Below are positions 26,931 to 34,265 of a stretch of DNA of 45,399 nucleotides, in pieces. The stretch is taken from positions 1 to 45,399 of the forward strand of contig JAQUFE010000019.1 of the NCBI GenBank assembly GCA_028684815.1, read 5' to 3'. The translations under genes and the position numbers were made by a program. This stretch comes from Sulfurimonas sp. (GTDB lineage: Bacteria > Campylobacterota > Campylobacteria > Campylobacterales > Sulfurimonadaceae). The notes under the pieces were generated by a model, which did not search any database, was not told the DNA's origin, and worked only from the letters and a program-made list of their open reading frames with translations. The first letter of the stretch is position 1. Every line of letters starts with the position of its first letter.

Positions 26931-26975
26931 ACTTATAGATGCTACTTTATATGAGTAAAAATTAAGGAGTACAAT

Positions 26976-27548
26976 ATGTTAGATGCTATCGTTTTATCTC
27001 TTGCAAAAACAACCCTTTTACATCACTTCTCTAAAGATCAAGGTTTAGATAGGGATAAACTTTTGGTACTTCACCCACAACTCGCGCAAAAAGGAGCTTC
27101 TTTTGTTACTCTAAACAAAAATGGCAATCTTCGTGGATGCATAGGTTCGATAATTGCCCATAGAATACTCTATGATGATATAGTCTCAAACACCCTTATG
27201 AGTGCCTTTAGAGATGGTAGATTTTCACCACTTCAAGAAGAAGAACTAAGTGAACTCACTCTTGAAGTCTCAATTTTAAGTGCCCCAGAGGAGATAGAGT
27301 ATAAGAGTTATGAAGAACTTTTGAAAAAGATTATTCCTCATAAAGATGGACTTATTTTAGAACATGGCCCTTATCATGGTACTTTTTTACCTCAAGTGTG
27401 GCAGCAGCTTCCAAAGACAGAAGATTTTTTAGAGCATCTAAGTTTTAAATCTGGTTCAAATCCCTCTATCTATGCGCAAAATCCAAAGATTTCAAGATAT
27501 AGAGTAGAATCCCTAGAAGCAAGGTTTGATGAGATAAAAACGCTATAA
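26976..27548 (+). CDS. AMMECR1-domain protein (AmmeMemoRadiSam system protein A)
   Basis: A 190-residue AMMECR1 domain protein. The family hallmark NLRGCIGSI (about 50-58) is intact, and SAFRDGRFSPLQEEEL and TLEVSILSAPEEI follow as in homologues. Its biochemical role is not established. In many bacteria and archaea it is encoded with a Memo-like protein and a radical SAM protein. The Memo-like gene follows 60 bases downstream, but no radical SAM gene is present nearby. An aaggag ribosome site precedes the ATG. Confidence 0.88.
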   Translation: MLDAIVLSLAKTTLLHHFSKDQGLDRDKLLVLHPQLAQKGASFVTLNKNGNLRGCIGSIIAHRILYDDIVSNTLMSAFRDGRFSPLQEEELSELTLEVSILSAPEEIEYKSYEELLKKIIPHKDGLILEHGPYHGTFLPQVWQQLPKTEDFLEHLSFKSGSNPSIYAQNPKISRYRVESLEARFDEIKTL

Positions 27549-27608
27549 AAGTGTAGTTTTGATAGTTTTATATGTAGATTATTAAAATAAAATTATTAGG
27601 AGAATGAG

Positions 27609-28391
27609 ATGAGACGAGAGATGAGTGTGGCTGGTACTTTTTATCCAAGAGATGCAGGCGAGATTTTAAAATATTTCAATAGTTTTAGCAGTTTGTTTGA
27701 TAAAAGCTCTTCACAAATCCAAGTAAAAACAAGGGCTGTAATAGTTCCTCATGCTGGATATGTTTTCTCAGGATATAGTGCAAACATCGCTTATAGAGTC
27801 TTAGCAAAGAGTGGTGTAAAAAACTTTGTGCTTATTGGTCCATCACATAGAGTTGCGTTTGATGGAGTGAGTATGTGTGGCTCTTTAGAGTATCTAACTC
27901 CTTTTGGTCCGATAGAAAAAAGCGAACTTATCTATAAAACCCTAGAGAAAAATTTTGGTCTGACTCAGATAATAACTCATAGAGAACACTCAACTGAGGT
28001 GCAGTTTCCTTTTATAAAGCACTATATGAAGGATGCAAAGATTGTTGAGTTAGTTTATGGAAGGGCTAATGCTTCATCTTTATCTAAGATTATAGATATG
28101 GTACTGAGTTTAGAAGATTGTGGAGTTATAATCAGTACAGATTTGAGCCATTTTTATAATGAAGAGTATGCCAATAGACTTGACAATATCTGCATAGATG
28201 CTATCAAAAAACTTGACACCTCACTTTTACATCAGGGCTGTGAAGCTTGTGGGATTTTGGGAGTTGAGGCAATGATGCTAAGTGCAAAGATGCAAAAGCT
28301 TAATCCCATCATACTTGACTATAGAACAAGTAGTGATGCTAGTGGAGATGAGAGTAGCGTGGTTGGCTATATGAGCGCTTGTTTTGTTTAG
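27609..28391 (+). CDS. Memo-like protein (AmmeMemoRadiSam system protein B)
   Basis: A 260-residue member of the Memo family, structurally related to class III extradiol dioxygenases and reported to bind metal (iron or copper) in eukaryotic Memo1. The VPHAGYVFSG (about 46), LIGPSHR (about 76), EHSTEVQFPF, ISTDLSHFYN and EACGILGVEA segments supply the expected metal-site histidines and cysteine. It probably forms a functional pair with the AMMECR1-like protein just upstream. An aggag ribosome site is present. The actual reaction is unknown. Confidence 0.88.
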   Translation: MRREMSVAGTFYPRDAGEILKYFNSFSSLFDKSSSQIQVKTRAVIVPHAGYVFSGYSANIAYRVLAKSGVKNFVLIGPSHRVAFDGVSMCGSLEYLTPFGPIEKSELIYKTLEKNFGLTQIITHREHSTEVQFPFIKHYMKDAKIVELVYGRANASSLSKIIDMVLSLEDCGVIISTDLSHFYNEEYANRLDNICIDAIKKLDTSLLHQGCEACGILGVEAMMLSAKMQKLNPIILDYRTSSDASGDESSVVGYMSACFV

Positions 28392-28473
28392 GAAGACTTT
28401 TGATGGAATAACGAACTTCAGGGATGCTAACCGATGGCATTTTTCACGATGTTTCGAGGCTGTTGGGTTTTCT

Positions 28474-28557
28474 CTAGTTCCAATGCTCTGCGTTGGAACT
28501 CATATATATCTGAGTTGTAGTATATATATAAACTCCCACGCGGAGCATGGGAGCTAG
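28474..28557. repeat. Composite inverted palindromic repeat (family A, full copy)
   Basis: The left arm, ctagttccaatgctctgcgt plus tggaact (28474-28500), and right arm, aactcccacgcggagcatgg plus gagctag (28531-28557), are diverged inverted copies of one hairpin-forming motif. They are joined by an AT-rich centre rich in tatata. Each arm is itself a palindrome. A near-identical element is at 33434-33517. The pattern resembles REP/MITE-type elements mobilised by IS200-like (RAYT) transposases, none of which is encoded here. It lies between convergent genes (Memo-like and pgeF). Confidence 0.85.
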
Positions 28558-28583
28558 ATGAGCTTTATCTCCACTGTGAGGCT

Positions 28584-29330
28584 TTAACGCATCATAATAA
28601 CACCAGCAAATCTTCCAGTTATCTTAGAGGCTCTATAGGAGAAGTATTTGCTATCTTTGCAACAACTACACTCCTTGCTTATCTCGATATTTTGCTCTTT
28701 TATGCCAGATGCTAGGAGTTGAGACTTTAAAATCTTACTAATATCTAAAAAAATGGCATCACCTCTTTGCTTTATCGCAAACTCGAGTCCTAACTCCTCT
28801 GCTTTTGTCTTAATCCCAACTTCATAACAACAAACACCTATACTCGCCCCTATAGTTACAAAAATATCTCTTGCATCTGAGCCAAAATCATCTACAAAGC
28901 TCTTAACTACATTTTTTACAATATTTTTAAATGCACCCTCTCTCCCTGCGTGAGCTACGGCGATAACTCTTTTTTTATCATCATAAAAAAGCAGAGGGCT
29001 ACAATCTGCTACCATAACCATAAGTGGGATGCCTGTTTTATCAGTTATGAGTGCATCACAGGTTGGAGGATTTGAAAAGTTATCTTTAGCATCTACGATA
29101 TGAACTAAATTAGAGTGAATCTGCTTCATATGAACAAGCGTTTCTCTTTTGTAGTTTAGATGAGAGGCTAAAATATCATGATTTTGTAAAACTGCTTCTT
29201 CTTTGTCGCCTACATGAAAGGCTAGATTTAGCGAGTTAAATGGGGCGAGACTTACTCCGCCATCTCTTAACGAAAATGCGTGAATGAGTTTTGCTTGGTT
29301 CTTTAATCTTGGGCTTTGATGAATTTTCAT
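28584..29330 (-). CDS. pgeF: Multicopper-polyphenol-oxidase/laccase-domain protein (PgeF/YfiH family)
   Basis: Cytoplasmic protein of the YfiH family. Members have been described as editing enzymes in peptidoglycan synthesis (PgeF) or purine nucleoside phosphorylases, despite the laccase name. Metal-site residues are present: His in HMKQIHSNLVH, Cys in VADCSPLLF and His in AHAGREGAFKNIV. A C-terminal FSYR segment is typical. The start at 29330 (MKIHQSPRLKNQ) is preferred over an ATG at 29351, giving 248 residues. It is divergent from ovoA with only 32 bases between them. Confidence 0.88.
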   Translation of the reverse strand: MKIHQSPRLKNQAKLIHAFSLRDGGVSLAPFNSLNLAFHVGDKEEAVLQNHDILASHLNYKRETLVHMKQIHSNLVHIVDAKDNFSNPPTCDALITDKTGIPLMVMVADCSPLLFYDDKKRVIAVAHAGREGAFKNIVKNVVKSFVDDFGSDARDIFVTIGASIGVCCYEVGIKTKAEELGLEFAIKQRGDAIFLDISKILKSQLLASGIKEQNIEISKECSCCKDSKYFSYRASKITGRFAGVIMMR

Positions 29331-29362
29331 ATAATAATTATAGCAAAACAAAAGGGCTTAAC

Positions 29363-31477
29363 TTGAACAATCTTAGCATATATCCTCCTACACTTGATGA
29401 GGGAACTATAGAGAATAAACGACAAGAAATACTAGAATATTTTAACAACACTTACACACTTTTTGAGAAAGTTTTTAAGACTCTTATAAGTGATGAGGTC
29501 TTTTACAAAAAGTCAGAACCATCAAGACATCCGATGATATTTTACTTCGGTCACACCGCAACTTTTTTTATAAACAAACTTTTACTTATGAAGATAATAG
29601 ACAAAAGAGTAGATGCGAATTTTGAGTCCATCTTTGCAGTAGGCGTTGATGAGATGGCGTGGGATGATGTGGAGTCTAAAAATTATGCATGGCCAAGGGT
29701 TGATGAGGTAAGAGAGTATAGAGCGAAGGTAAGAGAAATAGTGAGTAAGCTTATTATGAGCCTTGAATTTGAGCTTCCCATCAGACAAAATTCTCCTATG
29801 TGGGTAATTCTTATGGGTATTGAGCATGAGAGGATTCATATAGAGACCTCACTTGTGCTTCATCGTCAGATGCCACTAGAGTTTGTAAAAAATGTAGAGG
29901 AGTTTAAAATCTGCTCACACAGCTCAAAAGCTCCAAAAAATGAGATGATAAAGATAGCATCACAGCAGGTAAAACTAGGAAAAAGCACAACTCACAATCT
30001 CTATGGTTGGGATAATGAGTATGGACATTATGAAGAAGAAGTTGGTGAATTTAAGGCTTCAAAATATCTTGTAAGTAATGCTGAGTTTTTGGAGTTTGTG
30101 GAGAGTGGCGGTTATGAGAGTGATGAGTTTTGGGATGAAGAGGGACAAGAATATCTGAAAAACTCAAAGGCAAGACACCCTGTTTTTTGGGTTTATGAAG
30201 ATGGAGTTTATAGATATAGAGCTCTTTGTGAAGTTATAGAGATGCCACTTGATTGGCCAGTTGATGTAAATGCACTAGAGGCTGAGGCATTTTGTAGATA
30301 TAAGAGTAAAAAAGATGAGATGCTTTATCTTCTTCCTAGTGAGGCTGAACATAGGGCTATTTATGAGCAGACAAATATAGAAGATTTACCTGCTTTTCAT
30401 CAAAGTCGCGCAAATCTTAACTTCTATCACTACGCTAGCTCATGCCCTGTAAATGAGTTTGGTTTTCATACAAAGAGCGGCGAATCCATCTTTGATGTGG
30501 TGGGAAATGTTTGGCAGTGGAGCAGAACGCCTATGCGTCCCTTTGAAGGTTTTGAAGTTCACGAGGCTTATGATGACTTTACAGCTCCAACTTTTGATGA
30601 AAAACATGCACTAATCTTTGGCTCATCATGGGCTAGTAGTGGAAACCTTATTATGAAGCACTCTCGCTATGCTTTTAGAAAACACTTTCCTCAAAATGCA
30701 GGGTTTAGATATGTGATATCTAGCAATCAAGATGAGAGTAAATCAGATATATATGAGAGTGATGAGCTAGTTTCGCAGTATTGTGAATTTCAATACGGCA
30801 AAAGCTATTTTGGAGTTAAAAACTTTGCAAAAGAGTGTGCAAAGATAGCAGTAGAGTTTAGTACCAACAAAACAAAAGCACTAGATTTGGGATGTGCCAC
30901 TACAAGGGCTAGTTTTGAGCTTGCAAAGGAGTTTGATGAGGTTGAGGGTGTTGACTTCTCGGCTCGTTTTATTCAAGTGGGAGTGAAGTTAAAAGAGAGA
31001 GGATATGTTGCCTTTGCATCTAAACTAGAGGGCGATTTGGTGCAAAACAAAAAGGTAAGCATTGAAGAGTTAGGCTATAGGGATATTGCCCACAAGGTCT
31101 CATTTTGGCAAGGAGATGCTTGTAATCTAAAACCAAACCTAAACTCATACGACTTAGTGATGGCAACAAACCTAATAGACAGACTCTACAATCCTAAGCT
31201 CTTTTTAGAAACTATCCATGAAAGGCTAAATAGCGAGGGTACACTTATGATAACCTCTCCATACACATGGCAAGAGAGCTCAACTCAAAAAGAGCATTGG
31301 CTAGGCGGTTTTATAGATGCCGATGGTAATGAAGTAAGGACACTTGATAGCTTAAAAGAGATTTTAAGCGAGCATTTTGAGCTTGTGCATCTTAGAGATA
31401 TAGAGTTTGTTATAAAAGAGACAGCAAGGAAGTTTCAGCACACTATTGCACAGTGTAGCATCTGGAAAAAGAAGTGA
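29363..31477 (+). CDS. ovoA: 5-histidylcysteine sulfoxide synthase/4-mercaptohistidine N1-methyltransferase (OvoA)
   Basis: Iron enzyme for the first and last steps of ovothiol A synthesis: oxidative coupling of cysteine to histidine C5, then N1-methylation of the mercaptohistidine. The 704-residue protein has an N-terminal DinB-like domain with the iron ligands H-x3-H-x-E (HERIHIE, His155, His159, Glu161), a central FGE-sulfatase-like domain (DVVGNVWQWSRTPMRPFEG; GSSWAS; FRKHFPQNAGFRYV) and a C-terminal SAM methyltransferase (ALDLGCATTRASFELA). A TTG start at 29363 after aaaggg is preferred to an ATG at 29291 inside pgeF. The stop overlaps the next gene by 4 bases (GTGA). Confidence 0.9.
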   Translation: MNNLSIYPPTLDEGTIENKRQEILEYFNNTYTLFEKVFKTLISDEVFYKKSEPSRHPMIFYFGHTATFFINKLLLMKIIDKRVDANFESIFAVGVDEMAWDDVESKNYAWPRVDEVREYRAKVREIVSKLIMSLEFELPIRQNSPMWVILMGIEHERIHIETSLVLHRQMPLEFVKNVEEFKICSHSSKAPKNEMIKIASQQVKLGKSTTHNLYGWDNEYGHYEEEVGEFKASKYLVSNAEFLEFVESGGYESDEFWDEEGQEYLKNSKARHPVFWVYEDGVYRYRALCEVIEMPLDWPVDVNALEAEAFCRYKSKKDEMLYLLPSEAEHRAIYEQTNIEDLPAFHQSRANLNFYHYASSCPVNEFGFHTKSGESIFDVVGNVWQWSRTPMRPFEGFEVHEAYDDFTAPTFDEKHALIFGSSWASSGNLIMKHSRYAFRKHFPQNAGFRYVISSNQDESKSDIYESDELVSQYCEFQYGKSYFGVKNFAKECAKIAVEFSTNKTKALDLGCATTRASFELAKEFDEVEGVDFSARFIQVGVKLKERGYVAFASKLEGDLVQNKKVSIEELGYRDIAHKVSFWQGDACNLKPNLNSYDLVMATNLIDRLYNPKLFLETIHERLNSEGTLMITSPYTWQESSTQKEHWLGGFIDADGNEVRTLDSLKEILSEHFELVHLRDIEFVIKETARKFQHTIAQCSIWKKK

Positions 31478-32658
31478 GGTATGACTTTAGTACACATTCA
31501 GATAGAGAAAATTCTAGGGCTGAGAAATACACTCTAAGAGAAGAACTTTTTGGGACAGAAGATGTGCTTCCTGCTTGGGTTGCTGATATGAATATAAACA
31601 CACCAGAGTTTGTTTTAGATGCGGTCAAAAAAAGGTTAGAGCATCCTATAATTGGTTATGAGACAATGCCGCAAAGTGCTTTTGAAGCACAGATAGAGTG
31701 GATGAAACGAGAGCATGGTATCTCTTATGAGTTAGAAGATTTGCTCTACTCTCACTCCGTTGTGGCATCTATGGATTTGGCAATCGATGCTTTTAGTGAG
31801 ATAGGTGATAAAGTGATAGTTCAAACTCCAATCTATCCTCCTTTTTTAGCAAGCCTAAGAGAGCAAAAAAGAGAAGTTTTGAAAAATCCTCTAAAACAAG
31901 GAAGTGATGGAAGATATCTTTTTGATATAGAAGATTTAAGAGCAAAAATAGATGATAAAACTAAGCTCTTGCTTCTTTGTTCGCCTCATAATCCTGTTGG
32001 CAGAGTTTGGAGACGAGAAGAGTTAGAGGAGATTTTAGAACTCTGTTTGGAGCACAATATTGTAGTCTTTAGTGATGAGATTCACTCAGATTTAGTCTAT
32101 GCACCAAACAGACACATCCCTTTTGTAACTCTAAGTCAAAAAGCAAGAGATATCACTATAACAGCCATAGGAGTTGGAAAAACTTTTAATATGGCAGGCT
32201 TTGCGATGAGTAGCGTGGCTATAGCAAACAAGGCTCTGCGAGAGAGGTTTTTACAGAGCTATAGAAGAGTTCATATTGGGCATGGTAGTGTCTTGTCGCA
32301 AGTGGCTTTTGAAGCTGCTTATAGAGAGGGTAGAGAGTGGCTAGAGGAGTTAAAGGTTCATCTTTTTGGTAACTATGAGCTACTTGAGGAAGTTTGCAAA
32401 AAACATAACAATATCATAAAACCAGTACCTATAGAAGCTACATATCTTGCGTGGGTTGATTGTAGAGGTTTAGGATTAAACAATAGAGCCATAAAAGATT
32501 TTTTTATCCAAGATGCAAAGTTAGGTCTAAACAATGGACTTAGTTTTTCAAAAGAGGGGAGTGGTTTTATGAGGCTAAACTTTGGAGTGAGTCGTGATGA
32601 GATGCAAGAGATTGTAAGAAGAATTGACAGAGCCTTATCAGAGTTTAAAGATGAGTGA
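31474..32658 (+). CDS. MalY/PatB-type PLP C-S lyase, candidate OvoB
   Basis: A 394-residue fold-type I PLP enzyme of the cystathionine beta-lyase/PatB group. Key blocks are LPAWVADMNINTPEFVLDAV, TPIYPPF, LCSPHNPVGRVW, FSDEIHSDLVY and the PLP lysine in GVGKTFNMAGF. PatB enzymes cleave C-S bonds of cysteine conjugates. Ovothiol synthesis needs a PLP sulfoxide lyase (OvoB) to split 5-histidylcysteine sulfoxide, and the GTGA overlap with ovoA makes this the natural candidate. The family is firm, the OvoB role is inferred. A general cystathionine beta-lyase is the alternative. Confidence 0.8.
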   Translation: MRYDFSTHSDRENSRAEKYTLREELFGTEDVLPAWVADMNINTPEFVLDAVKKRLEHPIIGYETMPQSAFEAQIEWMKREHGISYELEDLLYSHSVVASMDLAIDAFSEIGDKVIVQTPIYPPFLASLREQKREVLKNPLKQGSDGRYLFDIEDLRAKIDDKTKLLLLCSPHNPVGRVWRREELEEILELCLEHNIVVFSDEIHSDLVYAPNRHIPFVTLSQKARDITITAIGVGKTFNMAGFAMSSVAIANKALRERFLQSYRRVHIGHGSVLSQVAFEAAYREGREWLEELKVHLFGNYELLEEVCKKHNNIIKPVPIEATYLAWVDCRGLGLNNRAIKDFFIQDAKLGLNNGLSFSKEGSGFMRLNFGVSRDEMQEIVRRIDRALSEFKDE

Positions 32659-33061
32659 TTTAGAAAAAATAGAGGCTTTTATAGAGAAGCATCACGTTCT
32701 AAGTTTAGCCACTTCTGATGGCGATGAGCTTAGTGTTTGTAGCCTCTTTTATGCCTATAATGGACTCACATTTGTAGTGGCTAGTAGCGAAGATACTACA
32801 CATATAAAGCATGTTTTGAAAAATCAAAAAGTAGCTGGAAATATTCTTTTAGAGACAAAAGAGATAGGTAAAATCCAAGGCTTGCAGTTTAGAGGAATCT
32901 TTACAACTCTTGATGAGGGCAAACTCAAAAAACTATACTTTAAAAGATTTCCCTATGCACTTGCAATGAGGGCAAAACTATGGAAGGTAGAAGTTGATTA
33001 TTTTAAGCTAACTGACAATAGGCTAGGGTTTGGCAAAAAGCTTATTTGGCAGGGGTCTTAA
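32651..33061 (+). CDS. Pyridoxamine-phosphate-oxidase-like split-barrel protein (UPF0306/YhbP type)
   Basis: A 136-residue protein with a predicted FMN-binding split barrel: HHVLSLATSDGDELSVCSLF, YNGLTFVVASSEDTTHIKHV and GLQFRGIF follow the fold's strand pattern, and LWKVEVDYFKLTDN near the C-terminus resembles YhbP. The start at 32651 (MSDLEKIEAF) overlaps the PLP enzyme by 8 bases, so it should be part of the ovothiol operon. Flavin binding is expected from the fold but no catalytic residues can be named. A redox role linked to thiols is inference. Confidence 0.7.
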   Translation: MSDLEKIEAFIEKHHVLSLATSDGDELSVCSLFYAYNGLTFVVASSEDTTHIKHVLKNQKVAGNILLETKEIGKIQGLQFRGIFTTLDEGKLKKLYFKRFPYALAMRAKLWKVEVDYFKLTDNRLGFGKKLIWQGS

Positions 33062-33215
33062 GTTCAAAGAGAGAGCATTCGCTCCCACTACTTTGAAAAA
33101 CTACAATAGATGGGAGTTGAGCTGATTTAAAACCATAAGCCTTGCATCCATGAGGTTTATCTTTTTCCCAAGTAACATAATAAAATTTGCATCTTCTACA
33201 GTTTATTCTTTTCAT
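33042..33215 (-). CDS. Small four-cysteine protein, 57 residues, unknown function
   Basis: An intact reading frame MKRINCRRCKFYYVTWEKDK continuing to ELKTPAK and a TAA stop. An agagag ribosome site precedes the ATG. Cysteines at 6, 9, 24 and 47 (a CxxC plus CKAYGF and ECSLF) suggest a zinc-binding fold. From memory, similar short proteins exist in related bacteria, sometimes labelled as uracil-DNA glycosylase without basis. It overlaps the 3' end of the split-barrel gene by 20 bases in convergent orientation. The inverted repeat at 33257-33279 lies about 42 bases upstream. Function is unknown. Confidence 0.75.
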   Translation of the reverse strand: MKRINCRRCKFYYVTWEKDKPHGCKAYGFKSAQLPSIVVFQSSGSECSLFELKTPAK

Positions 33216-33256
33216 CTCTCTTTTCTTTGTTTAAGTAAGGAATTCTAGCATATTAG

Positions 33257-33279
33257 GTAAAATAAACAACTTATTTTAC
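33257..33279. promoter_or_regulatory. Perfect inverted repeat, possible operator
   Basis: The 9-base arms gtaaaataa / ttattttac are exact and separated by acaac. It is positioned upstream of the minus-strand four-cysteine gene and is not part of repeat family A. It could be an operator or a weak hairpin. No regulator can be assigned. Confidence 0.4.
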
Positions 33280-33334
33280 AATTATTAGAAAATATAGTGT
33301 GAGGGTTAAGTTTTAAAGTAATAGCATGTATATA

Positions 33335-33361
33335 AACTCCCACGCGGAGCATGGGAGCTAG
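33335..33361. repeat. Half copy of repeat family A
   Basis: aactcccacgcggagcatgg followed by gagctag is identical to the right arm at 28531-28557 and 33491-33517. The left arm is missing; a short tgtatata tract precedes it, like the centre of the full copies. Confidence 0.85.
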
Positions 33362-33433
33362 AAAGATTGACAAGATATCCCAAGAGGCACAAGTGCCGAG
33401 GGCTTTTGCCTAGGAAAACCAAGCGTTCCCTCC

Positions 33434-33517
33434 CTAGTTCCTACGCTCTGCGTTGGAACTCATATATATCTGAGTTATAGCATATATATAAACTCCCACG
33501 CGGAGCATGGGAGCTAG
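33434..33517. repeat. Composite inverted palindromic repeat (family A, full copy)
   Basis: Same length (84 bases) and architecture as 28474-28557, with only a few base differences in the left arm and centre (for example tacgct for aatgct). Together with the half copy 73 bases upstream it brackets a spacer with two small palindromes, as if two insertions, or one insertion and a deletion, had occurred. Confidence 0.85.
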
Positions 33518-33568
33518 GAAGAAGATGGAATGAGAGAGATAGTATAAATAAATTAAAGGAAAATAAAC

Positions 33569-34261
33569 TTGGACAAAATATTATTGATGTTACAGCTTCA
33601 AGCACAATTAAACGATGCAACAAATGGAGAAAATTGGGTTAAGGGTATAACCAAAGATGCTAAAGAGATAGATTGGAAGAGATGCATCTATATGGAGTGT
33701 GCGGAGATGATCGATAGTTTTTCATGGAAACATTGGAAGAACATCAAACAAGAACCAGACTGGGCAAACTTGCAGGTAGAAGTAGTTGATGTATGGCACT
33801 TTGTAATGAGTTTGGCTATTGAGAACTATAGTAAAACTCTAAGGGGTGGTATAGAAGATTTGGCTATCAATATATCTAACTTAGATAGTTTTTCTAAGAT
33901 AGATACAAAAAGTGATGACTTTGCGCCACAAAAGAAGATTATGCTAAAGGTTGAAGATATTATGCGCGAGGTTTTAAGTCAAGATGAGCTTGACCTTGAA
34001 GCTCTCCTTGCAAGTTTTTTTGACCTAGTTGTTTTTAGTGGATTAGATTTAGAAACTCTTTATAGACTCTATGTTGGTAAAAATATCTTAAATCAGTTTC
34101 GCCAAGATCATGGTTACAAAGAGGGCACTTATATTAAAGTTTGGGCAGGGAAAGAGGATAATGTTATTATGAAGAGAATTTGGGAAGAGAATGTAGATAT
34201 AGCGCCAGATGAACTCTATAATGAGCTTACAAAACTATACCTCTCAATGACTAAGAGCTAA
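33569..34261 (+). CDS. dut: Dimeric dUTP diphosphatase
   Basis: Hydrolyses dUTP to dUMP, keeping uracil out of DNA. The sequence is of the all-alpha dimeric type known from Campylobacter, not the trimeric type. IYMECAEMIDSFSWKHWK carries the acidic metal-binding E-x2-x2-D pattern, and QVEVVDVWHFVMSLAIE the second E-x3-D motif. KNILNQFRQDHGYKEGTY near residue 175 is conserved. The TTG start follows aaagga with good spacing. It is 230 residues. An ABC ATPase gene follows 4 bases later. Confidence 0.9.
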   Translation: MDKILLMLQLQAQLNDATNGENWVKGITKDAKEIDWKRCIYMECAEMIDSFSWKHWKNIKQEPDWANLQVEVVDVWHFVMSLAIENYSKTLRGGIEDLAINISNLDSFSKIDTKSDDFAPQKKIMLKVEDIMREVLSQDELDLEALLASFFDLVVFSGLDLETLYRLYVGKNILNQFRQDHGYKEGTYIKVWAGKEDNVIMKRIWEENVDIAPDELYNELTKLYLSMTKS

Positions 34262-34265
34262 ATAA

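Larger units (their letters stand above)
33216..33568. other. Repeat-rich intergenic region
   Basis: 353 bases without a supportable gene. It holds a perfect inverted repeat (33257-33279), a half copy of repeat family A (33335-33361), about 70 bases containing two small palindromes (ggcac-aa-gtgcc at 33386-33397 and ggc-tttt-gcc at 33401-33410), a full family A copy (33434-33517), and the ribosome site of the dUTPase gene. Confidence 0.7.
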
